DNA of 64,000 bases from CAWGOF01 sp963824225. GTDB taxonomy: Bacteria; Acidobacteriota; Polarisedimenticolia; Polarisedimenticolales; Polarisedimenticolaceae. The stretch spans positions 496,001-560,000 of the forward strand of contig CAWGOF010000003.1 in NCBI GenBank assembly GCA_963824225.1. The letters are read 5' to 3'. Below are positions 1-8,033 of the stretch, one piece after another (within the stretch, counting starts at the first letter, position 1; each line of letters opens with the position of its first letter). The notes beneath the pieces are model-generated. The model was not told the origin of the DNA, did not search any database, and worked only from the letters and a program-made list of their open reading frames with translations. The translations under genes and the position numbers were made by a program.

Positions 1-2
1 AC

Positions 3-350
3 GGGCTCGTCGTCCGCGCGGCGTCGTTCCGCCCGATGTTCCAGAAGCACGCGGGCCGCCCGTGCGCTGGCGTGCAGCTGATCGTCACCGACCGCGAGCG
101 CCTGCGCTCGTTCGTCGCGTATCTGGCGCTGCTCGGCGCGGCGCGGCGCCTCGCGCCGTCGGAGTTCGCCTGGCGCACCGAGACCTACGAGTTCGAGGAC
201 GCGCGCCCGGCGATCGACTACTTGCTCGGGCGGGACGGCCTGCGCGGGATGCTCGAGAACGGGGTGTCGATCGACGACATGGAGCGCACGTGGACCGACG
301 ACCTGCGCGCGTTCGACGACGCGCGCCGGCCGTTCCTGCTGTACGACTGA
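3..350 (+). CDS. C-terminal part of DUF1343 / NamZ-like exo-beta-N-acetylmuramidase (5' end outside window)
   Basis: The reading frame is open from the left window edge and ends with a TGA at 348-350. The visible 115 residues contain an 'F-R-P-M-F-Q-K-H-A-G' stretch followed by 'C-A-G-V-Q-L-I-V-T-D' and a terminal 'R-R-P-F-L-L-Y-D'. This is the typical end of the DUF1343 (YbbC/NamZ) family, whose characterised member removes terminal MurNAc residues from peptidoglycan fragments. The N-terminal catalytic half is not in the window, so activity and any signal peptide cannot be judged. The gene is convergent with sppA, 8 bases away. Family call is from pattern recognition of the C-terminal motif only. 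Confidence 0.7.
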   Translation, partial: GLVVRAASFRPMFQKHAGRPCAGVQLIVTDRERLRSFVAYLALLGAARRLAPSEFAWRTETYEFEDARPAIDYLLGRDGLRGMLENGVSIDDMERTWTDDLRAFDDARRPFLLYD

Positions 351-358
351 CCGTCGAT

Positions 359-2122
359 CTACAGCGCCGCGGGCACCTCGGGCATCGCCAACACGTACGC
401 GTCGTCGGCGTCGAGGAGCTGGTCGAGCAGCTGCAGCTGCGGCTGGAGCGTCTGCACCGCGCGCACGACCGCGTCGACCGCCGCGCGGCGATGGTCGGGC
501 TTCTGCCCGAAGAGCGCCTCGAACGTCGTCTTGGGCGCCGGAATGAGACGCACGCGCACGTCTTCGTCGGCCCCGAGCCCCAGCGCCTGGCGCGCGAGCC
601 CGAGCGCCGTGTCCACGCCTCCGACCTCGTCGATCAGCCCGAGCCGCTTGGCGTCCTCGCCGGTCCAGATCCGACCCTTGGCGATATCGCGCACCTTCTC
701 GATCGGCAGCTTCCGGCCTTCGGCGACCTTGGACGTGAAGTCCGCGTACACGCGGTCGAGAAACGCCTGGAACCGCTCCCACCCGACCTCGTCGTAGGCG
801 TGGGTCCCGGTGAACATCGTCGAGTTGCGGCTCGTGTGCACCTCGTCCCACGACAGGCCCACCTTGTCCCACATTCCCGAGGTCAGCATCTTGCCGCCGA
901 GGACCCCGATCGAGCCGGTGATCGTGCCGGGCTGGGCCACGATCTTGTCCGCGTGCATGGCCACGAAATACCCGCCCGAGCCGGCGACGTTGCCCATCGA
1001 CACGATCAGCGGCTTGCCCTTGTCCTTGGCCCGTCGCGTCTCGCGCCAGATCGTGTCCGAAGCGACGTACGAGCCACCCGGGCTGTCGACGCGAAACACG
1101 ATCGCCTTGACGCGGTCGTCGTCGATCGCCGTGCGCAGCGCCTCGACCACGCTGTCCGAGCCCATCGTCACCGAGCCGTCGACCGGCGAGTAGCCGCCGC
1201 GGCCGCGCGACACGCCACCGTAGCCGTAGACCAGCGCGATCGTCGTGCCCTTGGCGTGCGGGCGCCCGGCGCGCTCGAGGTACTTGTCGAGGAACAGCAG
1301 CTGGAAGTCGTCGCCCTGGTCCTTGCGCAGCTTGGCGTACAGCTCGTCCTCGTACGCCAGCCCGTCCACGAGACCGGCGTCGAGCGCCTCCTGTCCGAGC
1401 AGTGGCGCGCGATCGAACAGCGCGCGCACCTCGGGCTCGGTCTTCTTTCGGCCCTCGGCGATGCCCCGGACGAGCTGCGCGAACTGTGAATCCATCAGCT
1501 CCTGCATCGCCCGCCGGTGCGGCTCGGTGTACTCGCTCTCGGTGAACAGGTTCATCGCGTTCTTGTACTCGTAGCGCTGGTCCATCTGCGGCTTGACGCC
1601 GAGCTTGTCGAGCGTGCCGCGGAGGAACGGCGACTCGTACATCAGCCCGGTGATCGACACGTCTCCCGACGGCTGGAGCCAGATCTCGTCGAACGCCGTG
1701 GCCAGGTAGTACCCGCCGTTGCCCGCGCCGAACTCGCCGAACGTCTCGGAGTACGCGATCGCGCGCTTGCCCGACGCGCGGAAGCGGCTCACCGCGTCGC
1801 GGATCTCCTGGACGTGGGCCAGGCCGATCCCGCCCCCGCCGATGCGACCGACGAACGCACGGACGCGCTTGTCCGCCGCGGCGCGGTCGAGAGCATCGAC
1901 GACGTCGAGCACCGGTGTCTGCCCCTGGAGCATCACCTGGGCCACCGGATCGTCGGGCAGGGCCTCGATCACGCCCTTCTCGAAGTCGAACTGCAGCACC
2001 ACGTCACCGGGCACCCCAGGCTTGCCCAGGCCGACCACGAGCCCGAAGAACGCGACCGCGAGCAGGGTCAGGATGGCCAGCCCGCCGATCAGCGCGAGCA
2101 GCCCGATCAACGCCTTTTTCAT
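359..2122 (-). CDS. sppA: Signal peptide peptidase SppA (67K type)
   Basis: A membrane-anchored serine protease of 587 residues that degrades cleaved signal peptides. It has one N-terminal membrane segment (about residues 5-30) and two tandem peptidase S49 domains, as in the long SppA form. The Ser/Lys dyad can be placed: the Lys in 'Y-E-Y-K-N-A-M' (about residue 187) in the first domain and the Ser in 'A-G-S-G-G-Y-F' (about residue 382) in the second. I chose the ATG at 2122 because it directly precedes 'M-K-K-A-L-I-G' and has GGAGG four bases upstream. An open frame continues upstream to 2197 but is unlikely to be translated. The start region faces the NRDE gene at 2229, so the roughly 100-base gap holds both promoters. 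Confidence 0.93.
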   Translation of the reverse strand: MKKALIGLLALIGGLAILTLLAVAFFGLVVGLGKPGVPGDVVLQFDFEKGVIEALPDDPVAQVMLQGQTPVLDVVDALDRAAADKRVRAFVGRIGGGGIGLAHVQEIRDAVSRFRASGKRAIAYSETFGEFGAGNGGYYLATAFDEIWLQPSGDVSITGLMYESPFLRGTLDKLGVKPQMDQRYEYKNAMNLFTESEYTEPHRRAMQELMDSQFAQLVRGIAEGRKKTEPEVRALFDRAPLLGQEALDAGLVDGLAYEDELYAKLRKDQGDDFQLLFLDKYLERAGRPHAKGTTIALVYGYGGVSRGRGGYSPVDGSVTMGSDSVVEALRTAIDDDRVKAIVFRVDSPGGSYVASDTIWRETRRAKDKGKPLIVSMGNVAGSGGYFVAMHADKIVAQPGTITGSIGVLGGKMLTSGMWDKVGLSWDEVHTSRNSTMFTGTHAYDEVGWERFQAFLDRVYADFTSKVAEGRKLPIEKVRDIAKGRIWTGEDAKRLGLIDEVGGVDTALGLARQALGLGADEDVRVRLIPAPKTTFEALFGQKPDHRRAAVDAVVRAVQTLQPQLQLLDQLLDADDAYVLAMPEVPAAL

Positions 2123-2216
2123 GGAACCTCCAGGGACCCCAAGATGACACGCGACGGCCCCGCGGGACAAGCCGTGAGTACGGATCCCGGATCCCACGGT
2201 TTCCCGCGCTGCGCCC

Positions 2217-2222
2217 TAGAAT
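2217..2222 (+). promoter_or_regulatory. Candidate -10 element (TAGAAT) of the NRDE gene
   Basis: TAGAAT stands out from its GC-rich surroundings. Only six bases separate it from the GTG start at 2229, so transcription would begin at or next to the start codon and the mRNA would be leaderless. There is no Shine-Dalgarno sequence before the GTG, which fits. No convincing -35 hexamer is seen. Confidence 0.45.
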
Positions 2223-2228
2223 GGTCGC

Positions 2229-2972
2229 GTGTGCACGATGACGTGGTTCGACCGTCCCGACGGCGGATTCGAGGCGTTCTTCAACCGCGACGAGCGCCGA
2301 ACGCGTCTCCCGGCGTCGGCGCCGCGCGAGCGGATCGTCGACGGCACGCGGATCGTCGCTCCCGAAGACGGCGACTTCGGCGGGACCTGGCTCGCGGCGA
2401 ACGAGTGGGGCGTCGTGGTCGCACTGCTCAACGGCGCCCCGGCGGAACCGACCGACCGGGCGGCGGACTGGACGTCGCGCGGGCTCCTCGTGCACGCCCT
2501 CGCCGGGAGCCGCTCGACGCCCGACGCCATGGGCCGTCTCGACCGCACCGATCTCCAGCCGTTCCGGCCGTTCGTCTTGGTGCTCCTCGACGCGCGGCGC
2601 GACCGGCGCGTCGTGACGTGGGGCGACGGGATGCGCGTCTGCGATCCGGCGGCCGATCTCGCGCAGCCCGTCGTCTCGTCGTCGTTCGACAGCGCTGCGG
2701 TCGCTCGCGGACGGCGTGCGAGGTTCCATGCGGTTTCGGCGGCGGCGCGGACCGGCCGGCGCGAGCTGCACCTCGCGTACCACCGGGACCACGTGCCGAC
2801 CGCCGGGCCGCGCTCGGTGTGCATGCACCGCGAGGACGCGGAGACGGTCAGCTTCAGTCGGATCGAGGTCGGACCGGATTCGATCGGGTTCCTCTACTGG
2901 CCCGCGTCCCCGTGCCGCGCGAGCGGCGAGCCGGCGGCGGCGACGCTCGGCCGTCGCGTCGCGACGACCTGA
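2229..2972 (+). CDS. NRDE (TANGO2-like) family protein
   Basis: A 247-residue protein that starts 'M-C-T-M-T-W' and contains 'F-F-N-R-D-E-R-R-T-R', the signature from which the NRDE family (transport and Golgi organisation 2 relatives) is named. The Cys at position 2 and the N-R-D-E motif are the most conserved points of the family and resemble N-terminal nucleophile hydrolases, but the biochemical role is not settled. Translation starts at a GTG that also defines the M-C-T-M start expected for the family, so the start is secure. No signal peptide or membrane segment is visible, so it should be cytosolic. It is divergent from sppA. Confidence 0.85.
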   Translation: MCTMTWFDRPDGGFEAFFNRDERRTRLPASAPRERIVDGTRIVAPEDGDFGGTWLAANEWGVVVALLNGAPAEPTDRAADWTSRGLLVHALAGSRSTPDAMGRLDRTDLQPFRPFVLVLLDARRDRRVVTWGDGMRVCDPAADLAQPVVSSSFDSAAVARGRRARFHAVSAAARTGRRELHLAYHRDHVPTAGPRSVCMHREDAETVSFSRIEVGPDSIGFLYWPASPCRASGEPAAATLGRRVATT

Positions 2973-2984
2973 GCGCGGCCCGGA

Positions 2985-3770
2985 CTACTCGCGGCCGCCG
3001 AGCGCGAAGTAGCGGACGTGGAGCCACGGCCAGTCGGGCTCGAAGTGGTGGCGCGGCACCGCGAACGGCGACGTCCGGCCGGCCTCGATCCGACCGCGAA
3101 CGGCGCTGAAGCACAGCTCGTAGCCCGCGCGCTCGATGACCCGGAGCCCCGCATCGTCGTTGTCGTCCGGCGTGCCGAAGGGCCACGCCATGTACCGGCA
3201 CGGCTCGCCGAGCGCGGCCTCGACATCGTCCTTGGCTCCGCGGATCTCGTCGTCGAGCCAGCGTGCGTCGTGCGAGATCTCGGACAGCCGGACGTGATGC
3301 CGCGTGTGGGCTCCGATCTCGAACCCCGCGTCGCGCATCTCGCGGATGTGGTCCCAGCTCATCGGTCGCCCGCCGTCCTTGACCCGCCCGTCGCTCGCAC
3401 CGACGAGCGCGGTGGGCACGAAGATCGTCGCCGGGACGCCGAGCGCACGCAGCACGGGGAACGCGTTGCGATGCACGTGGTCGAGCCCGTCGTCGATCGA
3501 CAGGTGGAACTGGCGATCGTCGATCGGCTGCTCTGCGGTCAACGACCGCCGCACACGCTCGGCCGAGACGAACGTCCCGATGCGCTGGAGCCGGCCCACG
3601 AGCGTGCGGAACGCCTCGACCTGGTCGTCGTACACGTAGTGGAAGTACAGGCAGCGCACGAAGGCGTGCGGCGTGGGACGGGCGACGGCACCGGCGGCGC
3701 GCAAGAACGCGGATCGAGCCCACGTGCGCCAGCGGCTCCGGGCCCAGCGCTTCTGTCCGGCGTCGGTCAA
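2985..3770 (-). CDS. Polysaccharide deacetylase (NodB/CE4) family protein
   Basis: A 261-residue CE4-type deacetylase. The metal/catalytic motif 1 is 'S-I-D-D-G' (residues 91-95), motif 2 is H-x3-H in 'A-H-T-R-H-H' (H155, H159), and motif 3 is 'W-P-F-G-T' (about 196-200). These are the Asp/His/His metal ligands of the family, so it is probably active on an N-acetylated glycan or related substrate. No clear signal peptide is seen; the N-terminus is basic with weak hydrophobicity, so it may be cytosolic. It begins six bases after the stop of the metallophosphoesterase gene and is the last gene of the radical SAM-phosphoesterase-deacetylase unit. The true substrate is unknown. Confidence 0.85.
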   Translation of the reverse strand: MTDAGQKRWARSRWRTWARSAFLRAAGAVARPTPHAFVRCLYFHYVYDDQVEAFRTLVGRLQRIGTFVSAERVRRSLTAEQPIDDRQFHLSIDDGLDHVHRNAFPVLRALGVPATIFVPTALVGASDGRVKDGGRPMSWDHIREMRDAGFEIGAHTRHHVRLSEISHDARWLDDEIRGAKDDVEAALGEPCRYMAWPFGTPDDNDDAGLRVIERAGYELCFSAVRGRIEAGRTSPFAVPRHHFEPDWPWLHVRYFALGGRE

Positions 3771-3776
3771 CCTGGC

Positions 3777-4739
3777 CTAGAACCGCGAGCGCTCGCGCTC
3801 GCGCGCCGGCAGGATCTCGAGGCACGTCGTCCACCAGCCGGTCCGGATCGTATCGACGAACTCCTCGGGTAGCCGCTCGTCCCGCATCTCCTGCGCGAGC
3901 GTGGCGTGATCGTAGGCCAGAGGACGCAGCTCGATCCCGAGCGTCGGGCCACGATCCTCGACCAGCGCGTACCAGACCCGCGGCGTCCCGTCGTTCGCCG
4001 GGCGGCCGAGCGCACCGACGTTGACCACGTCGCGACCGGAGGGCAGCGGCCGGTGCCAGTGCAGCCCCGTGTGCGTGCACGCGATCGCATCGGCCGCCGC
4101 CCGATCGCACAGCGCTTCGAGGAACGCGACGGGGCTCGTCGACTCGAACAGGAACTCGTTCACCCGCCGCGGCGAGCCGTGGACCAGCAGCATCTCGCGC
4201 GCGCCGACGCGGACACGCCGCCGCGCCGGCAGATCGCCCATCCACGCGCGGAACGCCGGGGACGTGCGCTCGGACGTGTAGCGGTAGCTCAGCTCGGCGA
4301 ACCGGTTGTCCCGCGGGTCGGTGTAGCCGCAGCGACAGTCCGCGGCGTCGGCGGCGAGCGCCTGCTCGTAGTTCCCCTGCAGCACGTGCACGTCGCCCGC
4401 CCGGAGCATCGGCCACACCGTCTCCGGTCGCGGCCCGAAGCCCCCGAGATCGCCCAGGCAGTACAGCGCATCCACGCCGAGCCGCGTCGTCTCGTCGAGC
4501 AGCGCCGCGAGAGCCCGATGGTTGGCGTACACGCCGCCGCACAGGACGATCCGCCGGAACGGGCCCTCGATCGGCACGCGGTCGTCGATCGGCGCGTGGA
4601 GCGCGCGCTCGGCCGCCTCGCGGCTCGCCGCGTCGCCCGACGGCGGCACCTCGGCCGCGGCGCGGCGGAACTCGTCGAGCGGAACGAGCCTCTCGCCCCA
4701 CGTCGCGAGCCCCCGGTGATCGGGAAGCCGGCGGCTCAC
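3777..4739 (-). CDS. Metallophosphoesterase-fold protein with degenerate first metal motif
   Basis: A 320-residue protein of the YfcE-like calcineurin phosphoesterase fold. The order of motifs is recognisable: 'C-G-G-V-Y-A-N-H' where the family has S-D-x-H-G-N, then 'L-G-D-L-G-G', 'L-Q-G-N-Y-E', 'L-V-H-G-S-P' and 'T-H-T-G-L-H'. The first Asp and His ligands are replaced by Gly and Tyr, and the GNH motif is GNY, so two-metal chemistry may be lost or altered. A Cys cluster 'C-R-C-G-Y-T-D' follows motif 3. I chose the GTG start at 4739 because it forms a GTGA overlap with the radical SAM stop, implying translational coupling. The frame is open further upstream, but that part overlaps the radical SAM gene. 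Confidence 0.75.
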   Translation of the reverse strand: MSRRLPDHRGLATWGERLVPLDEFRRAAAEVPPSGDAASREAAERALHAPIDDRVPIEGPFRRIVLCGGVYANHRALAALLDETTRLGVDALYCLGDLGGFGPRPETVWPMLRAGDVHVLQGNYEQALAADAADCRCGYTDPRDNRFAELSYRYTSERTSPAFRAWMGDLPARRRVRVGAREMLLVHGSPRRVNEFLFESTSPVAFLEALCDRAAADAIACTHTGLHWHRPLPSGRDVVNVGALGRPANDGTPRVWYALVEDRGPTLGIELRPLAYDHATLAQEMRDERLPEEFVDTIRTGWWTTCLEILPARERERSRF

Positions 4740-5596
4740 GTCCGACACGTTGCCCCCTGCACGTGGCACGTCCAGCACGCGGCATGGCGCAGCGGGTACG
4801 CGCCGAGCGCGTCGGCGAGCGTGCGGCCCATGCGCGCCGCGGGCTCGTTGACCAGGATCGGGCAGACCCACACACCTTGGTCCGTCACCACCCGACCCGA
4901 GCTGCACTGCAGATGCTCGAACGCATCGCCACCGATCTCGACGTCGGCCAGCCGCTGCCACGCCTCGTACGGACCGCCGCGCTCGACCTCGGCACCGATG
5001 CGGAAGAGCGGCAGGACCTTCAGCCGCGGTCGCTCGATGCCCTGCGCGCGCAGCAGGTCGAGGAACCGCGCGCGCGCGGTCGAGCTCCCGGCTCCCGCGT
5101 ACGCCTCGCTCACCGTCAGCACCGGAGCGAACCCTTCCCGAGCCAGGTTGCGCAAGCCGGCGAGCGCGCGGTCGAACGTCCCGCGACCCCGGATCGCGTC
5201 GTTCGTGCTCGCGTCCGGGCCATCGAGCGACACACGGAGATCGAGCGAGTAGCTCGCGCCGTCGGCGATACGCCGCAGCTCGGCGCAGCGCTCGGGGGTC
5301 AGGAGCAGACCGTTCGTCAACACCGTCGCCGGCCCGTGCTCGAGCGTGGCCTCGAGGATCTGCGGGAGCTCGGGGTTGAGGAACGGCTCGCCGCCGGTGA
5401 AGTAGTACTCCCGCGCTCCCAGGCGCGCGGCCTCGTCGAGGAACGGTCGGATCTGCTCGAACGTCAGCCCGTCGTGCGTGCGGTTCGTCGGCGAGGACGA
5501 GACGAGGCAGTGCGTGCACGCGAGGTTGCACACCGTTCCTGCGATCTGGAACCAGACCGTGTCGAGCGCCACGAGCGGAGCGTGGGGTATCGTCAA
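4736..5596 (-). CDS. Radical SAM protein with C-terminal Cys cluster
   Basis: A 286-residue radical SAM enzyme with 'C-N-L-A-C-T-H-C' (C-x3-C-x2-C) near residue 23 for the 4Fe-4S cluster and 'T-G-G-E-P-F' for SAM binding. The C-terminus has further cysteines (C-x13-C, later C-x2-C-x5-C) reminiscent of a short SPASM-type auxiliary cluster region. Translation starts at a TTG with GGAGG five bases upstream; the reverse strand also has TACAAT (5617-5622) as a candidate -10. It is coupled to the phosphoesterase by a GTGA overlap and is divergent from a flavoprotein. I recognise the superfamily but not the substrate; no small peptide precursor gene is evident nearby. Confidence 0.85.
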   Translation of the reverse strand: MTIPHAPLVALDTVWFQIAGTVCNLACTHCLVSSSPTNRTHDGLTFEQIRPFLDEAARLGAREYYFTGGEPFLNPELPQILEATLEHGPATVLTNGLLLTPERCAELRRIADGASYSLDLRVSLDGPDASTNDAIRGRGTFDRALAGLRNLAREGFAPVLTVSEAYAGAGSSTARARFLDLLRAQGIERPRLKVLPLFRIGAEVERGGPYEAWQRLADVEIGGDAFEHLQCSSGRVVTDQGVWVCPILVNEPAARMGRTLADALGAYPLRHAACWTCHVQGATCRT

Positions 5597-5640
5597 GCGT
5601 GCCTCCGGCGCTTAGGATTGTAGGCTGTCCCGAGGTCGAG

Positions 5641-6813
5641 ATGGGTGGCGCACGAATCGCAGTGATCGGCGCGGGGCCGGTGGGTCTCGAGGCGGCGCTC
5701 CACGCGACTCGCGCAGGCCACGACGTCCAGGTCCTCGAGGCCGGCCGCATCGGGGACAACGTGCTGCGCTGGGGCCACGTGCGCCTGTTCTCGCCGTTCG
5801 GCATGAACGTCTCGGCGCTCGGAGCCGCGACCGTCGCCGCGAGCGGTCGAGCGCTGCCCGAGTCCGCGGAGTATCTGACCGGCCGCGAGTTCGTCGACGC
5901 GTACCTCGGGCCGCTCGCGCGCTCGGCAGCGCTGGTCGGCCGCGTGCGCGAGACGGTGCGCGTCGTGGCCGTGGGCCGCGAGCGGCTGGGAAAAGGAACG
6001 GCGTTCGGTGCCGCACGCGAGCGCTTCCCGTTCCGCTTGCTCCTCGACACCCCGGGGGGCGAAGCGGTCGAGACCGCGGACGTGGTGATCGACGCGTCGG
6101 GGACCTACGGGCGCCCGAACTGGCTCGGCGACGGGAACATCCCGGCGTCGGGCGAGCGTGCGCTCGCATCACGCATCGAGTACACGCTCCCCGATCTCGC
6201 GCTCGAGAGCGAGCGGCTCGCCGGCCGCCGGGTCCTCGTCGTCGGGAGCGGCTATTCGGCGGCGACCGTGCTCGATGGCCTCGTGGGCCAGCCGCGTATC
6301 GAGATCGTGTGGGTCACGCGGCACGAGGGCCGGACGCCGTACACCGTGCTGGCGGACGACCCGCTGCCCGAGCGCTCGCGTCTCGGACGACGCGGGAACG
6401 GCCTCGCGGACGGATCCGATCGGCGCGTCGAGTTCCGCGATTCGACCGTCGTCGAGAGCCTGGTCGATCGTGGAGCCCGGATCGCCGCGACCCTGCGCGG
6501 CCCGCGGGGCCGCGAGACGGTCGACGTCGATCGGATCCTGGCCCACGTCGGCTTCTCGCCCGACAACTCGCTGTACCGCGAGCTGCAGGTCCACGAGTGC
6601 TACGCGAGCTTCGGTACGATGGCTCTCGCGGCGGCGCTCCTCGAGGACGGTGCGTCCGACTGCCTGGCCCAGACGCCCAAGGGTGCGGAAACGCTGCGCA
6701 ACCCGGAGCCCGGATTCTTCGTCCTCGGAGCGAAGAGCTACGGCAAGAACTCGAGCTTTCTGCTGCGCATCGGGATCGCGCAGGTCGAGGACGCGCTCAC
6801 GCTCCTGACGTAG
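5641..6813 (+). CDS. FAD/NAD(P)-binding oxidoreductase (flavoprotein monooxygenase-like)
   Basis: A 390-residue flavoprotein. The FAD Rossmann motif 'I-G-A-G-P-V-G' lies at about residues 7-13 and a second dinucleotide motif 'V-V-G-S-G-Y-S' near residue 200, the arrangement of FAD-dependent pyridine nucleotide oxidoreductases and class B-like monooxygenases. Near the C-terminus 'G-F-F-V-L-G-A-K-S-Y-G' resembles the conserved FAD-contacting end of the fold. I chose the ATG at 5641 because GAGGTCGAG precedes it and the FAD motif follows at the usual distance; the frame is open back to 5599. It is divergently transcribed from the radical SAM gene with a 44-base gap, so they probably share regulation. 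The substrate is unknown. Confidence 0.8.
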   Translation: MGGARIAVIGAGPVGLEAALHATRAGHDVQVLEAGRIGDNVLRWGHVRLFSPFGMNVSALGAATVAASGRALPESAEYLTGREFVDAYLGPLARSAALVGRVRETVRVVAVGRERLGKGTAFGAARERFPFRLLLDTPGGEAVETADVVIDASGTYGRPNWLGDGNIPASGERALASRIEYTLPDLALESERLAGRRVLVVGSGYSAATVLDGLVGQPRIEIVWVTRHEGRTPYTVLADDPLPERSRLGRRGNGLADGSDRRVEFRDSTVVESLVDRGARIAATLRGPRGRETVDVDRILAHVGFSPDNSLYRELQVHECYASFGTMALAAALLEDGASDCLAQTPKGAETLRNPEPGFFVLGAKSYGKNSSFLLRIGIAQVEDALTLLT

Positions 6814-6819
6814 CCCCGG

Positions 6820-7263
6820 CTACTCGACGAACAGCTTGCCCATCATCTTCGGGCAGCCGTCGCCGCACGGGCGACCGCAGAACCACTTGTACTCGCCCTT
6901 CTTGTCGGCCACGAACTCGTAGGACACGGGTTTGTCCTGCGGCAGCGGGATCTTGATCCCCAGCTCCTTGATCTCGAACGAGTGCGACGAGTCGTGGGTC
7001 TCGAAGTCGAGGTGCACCCGCGTGCCCACGGGCACGTGGATCTCGCGGGGCGAGAACTTCCAGTCCTCGGCGTAGACCTTGACCCGCCGGACCTTCGACG
7101 ACGCGGGCGTGACCGGTGTGAGCGGCCGCGGCGTCGCCGCGGGCAGCGGCGCGGCCGCGGGCGCCGGCGTCGCCGCGGCCGCCGGCGCGTCCTGCGCTGC
7201 GACACGACCGAAGCTCAGCATGGCGAGAATGGCGACGGCGACGACGGTGGCGCGTTGGTACAT
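6820..7263 (-). CDS. Secreted CuA-like cupredoxin with Cys in place of the second His ligand
   Basis: A 147-residue exported protein with a signal peptide (residues 1-23), an Ala/Pro-rich linker (24-57) and one cupredoxin domain. The domain ends with 'F-C-G-R-P-C-G-D-G-C-P-K-M', which has the spacing C-x3-C-x3-X-x2-M of the dinuclear CuA site of cytochrome oxidase subunit II, but X is Cys instead of His. The first His is present in 'S-S-H-S-F-E-I'. I read the codons directly and the Cys is unambiguous. It is the last gene of a minus-strand operon with a diheme cytochrome c. The likely role is periplasmic electron transfer or copper binding. The start is the only ATG preceding a signal peptide. 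Confidence 0.82.
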   Translation of the reverse strand: MYQRATVVAVAILAMLSFGRVAAQDAPAAAATPAPAAAPLPAATPRPLTPVTPASSKVRRVKVYAEDWKFSPREIHVPVGTRVHLDFETHDSSHSFEIKELGIKIPLPQDKPVSYEFVADKKGEYKWFCGRPCGDGCPKMMGKLFVE

Positions 7264-7304
7264 CGATCGATCCCCCCGAGGCGCCCAGGGTACCACCGTG
7301 GGGG

Positions 7305-8033
7305 TCATCCCGCGGCGCTCGGGGCCAGCACGTGCAGCCGATCGGTCCACTCGCGGATCGCGGAGCGCGCGCCGATCGCCGACGCCGCGTCGGGGGTGAG
7401 CCGCTCGATCCGCAGCTGGTCGAGGACCGCGCACACGGCGAGGTCGGCCCGGCTCGGGTCGGGACCGGCGAGCCACGGTCCCGCGGCGAGCATCTGCTCG
7501 ATCGTCGTCAGACACTCGTCGAACTCGCGTTCGACCGTCGCCTCGTCCTTGAGACCCACGCCCTGCTTCCGCGCCCGGCTTCGGACGATGCGGATCGCCA
7601 GCGGGGCCACGAGCCAGCGCGTTGATGCGCTCACGCCGGCGAAGCCGACGCGTCGCATCCGCGCCACGTTCGCCTTCACGCACCAGCGCAGGTACACGGC
7701 GTAGAAGTACAGCACCTCGTCGGCCCAGTCCTCGAGGATCTTGGCCCACATCGCGTCGCGCGGTGCGCGGGGCGCGAGGGGCCGCTCGGGAAACCGCCGG
7801 TCGAGCTCGGTCAAGATGTCGGTCGAGTCGACGATCGGCACGTCGTCGACGAGCAGGACCGGCACGCGGCCGCGCGGGTTGTAGCGCTTGGCCTGCCACG
7901 GTCCGCCGACGTTCCGCACGTCGAACGCCAGGTGCTTGAACCGCAACGCCATCTGCGCCTTGCCGCACGGCGGCGACAGCGTGGCTCCGCGGCTCAGCCC
8001 GGGATACTGGACGAGCGTCAGCCGCGGCGTCAC
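7305..8033 (-). CDS. Glutathione S-transferase-like protein
   Basis: A 242-residue protein with an N-terminal thioredoxin-fold GST domain and a helical C-terminal domain. The N-terminus has 'S-P-P-C-G-K-A' where GST and glutaredoxin-like proteins place the catalytic Cys/Ser, and 'R-V-P-V-L' with 'V-D-S-T-D-I' for the glutathione-binding cis-Pro and the following E/D-S motif. No signal peptide, so cytosolic. The GTG start overlaps the stop of the cytochrome gene (GTGA), implying co-translation with an exported diheme cytochrome, an unexpected partnership. It could help in thiol chemistry for cytochrome or copper-site maturation, but this is inference. Confidence 0.8.
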   Translation of the reverse strand: MTPRLTLVQYPGLSRGATLSPPCGKAQMALRFKHLAFDVRNVGGPWQAKRYNPRGRVPVLLVDDVPIVDSTDILTELDRRFPERPLAPRAPRDAMWAKILEDWADEVLYFYAVYLRWCVKANVARMRRVGFAGVSASTRWLVAPLAIRIVRSRARKQGVGLKDEATVEREFDECLTTIEQMLAAGPWLAGPDPSRADLAVCAVLDQLRIERLTPDAASAIGARSAIREWTDRLHVLAPSAAG

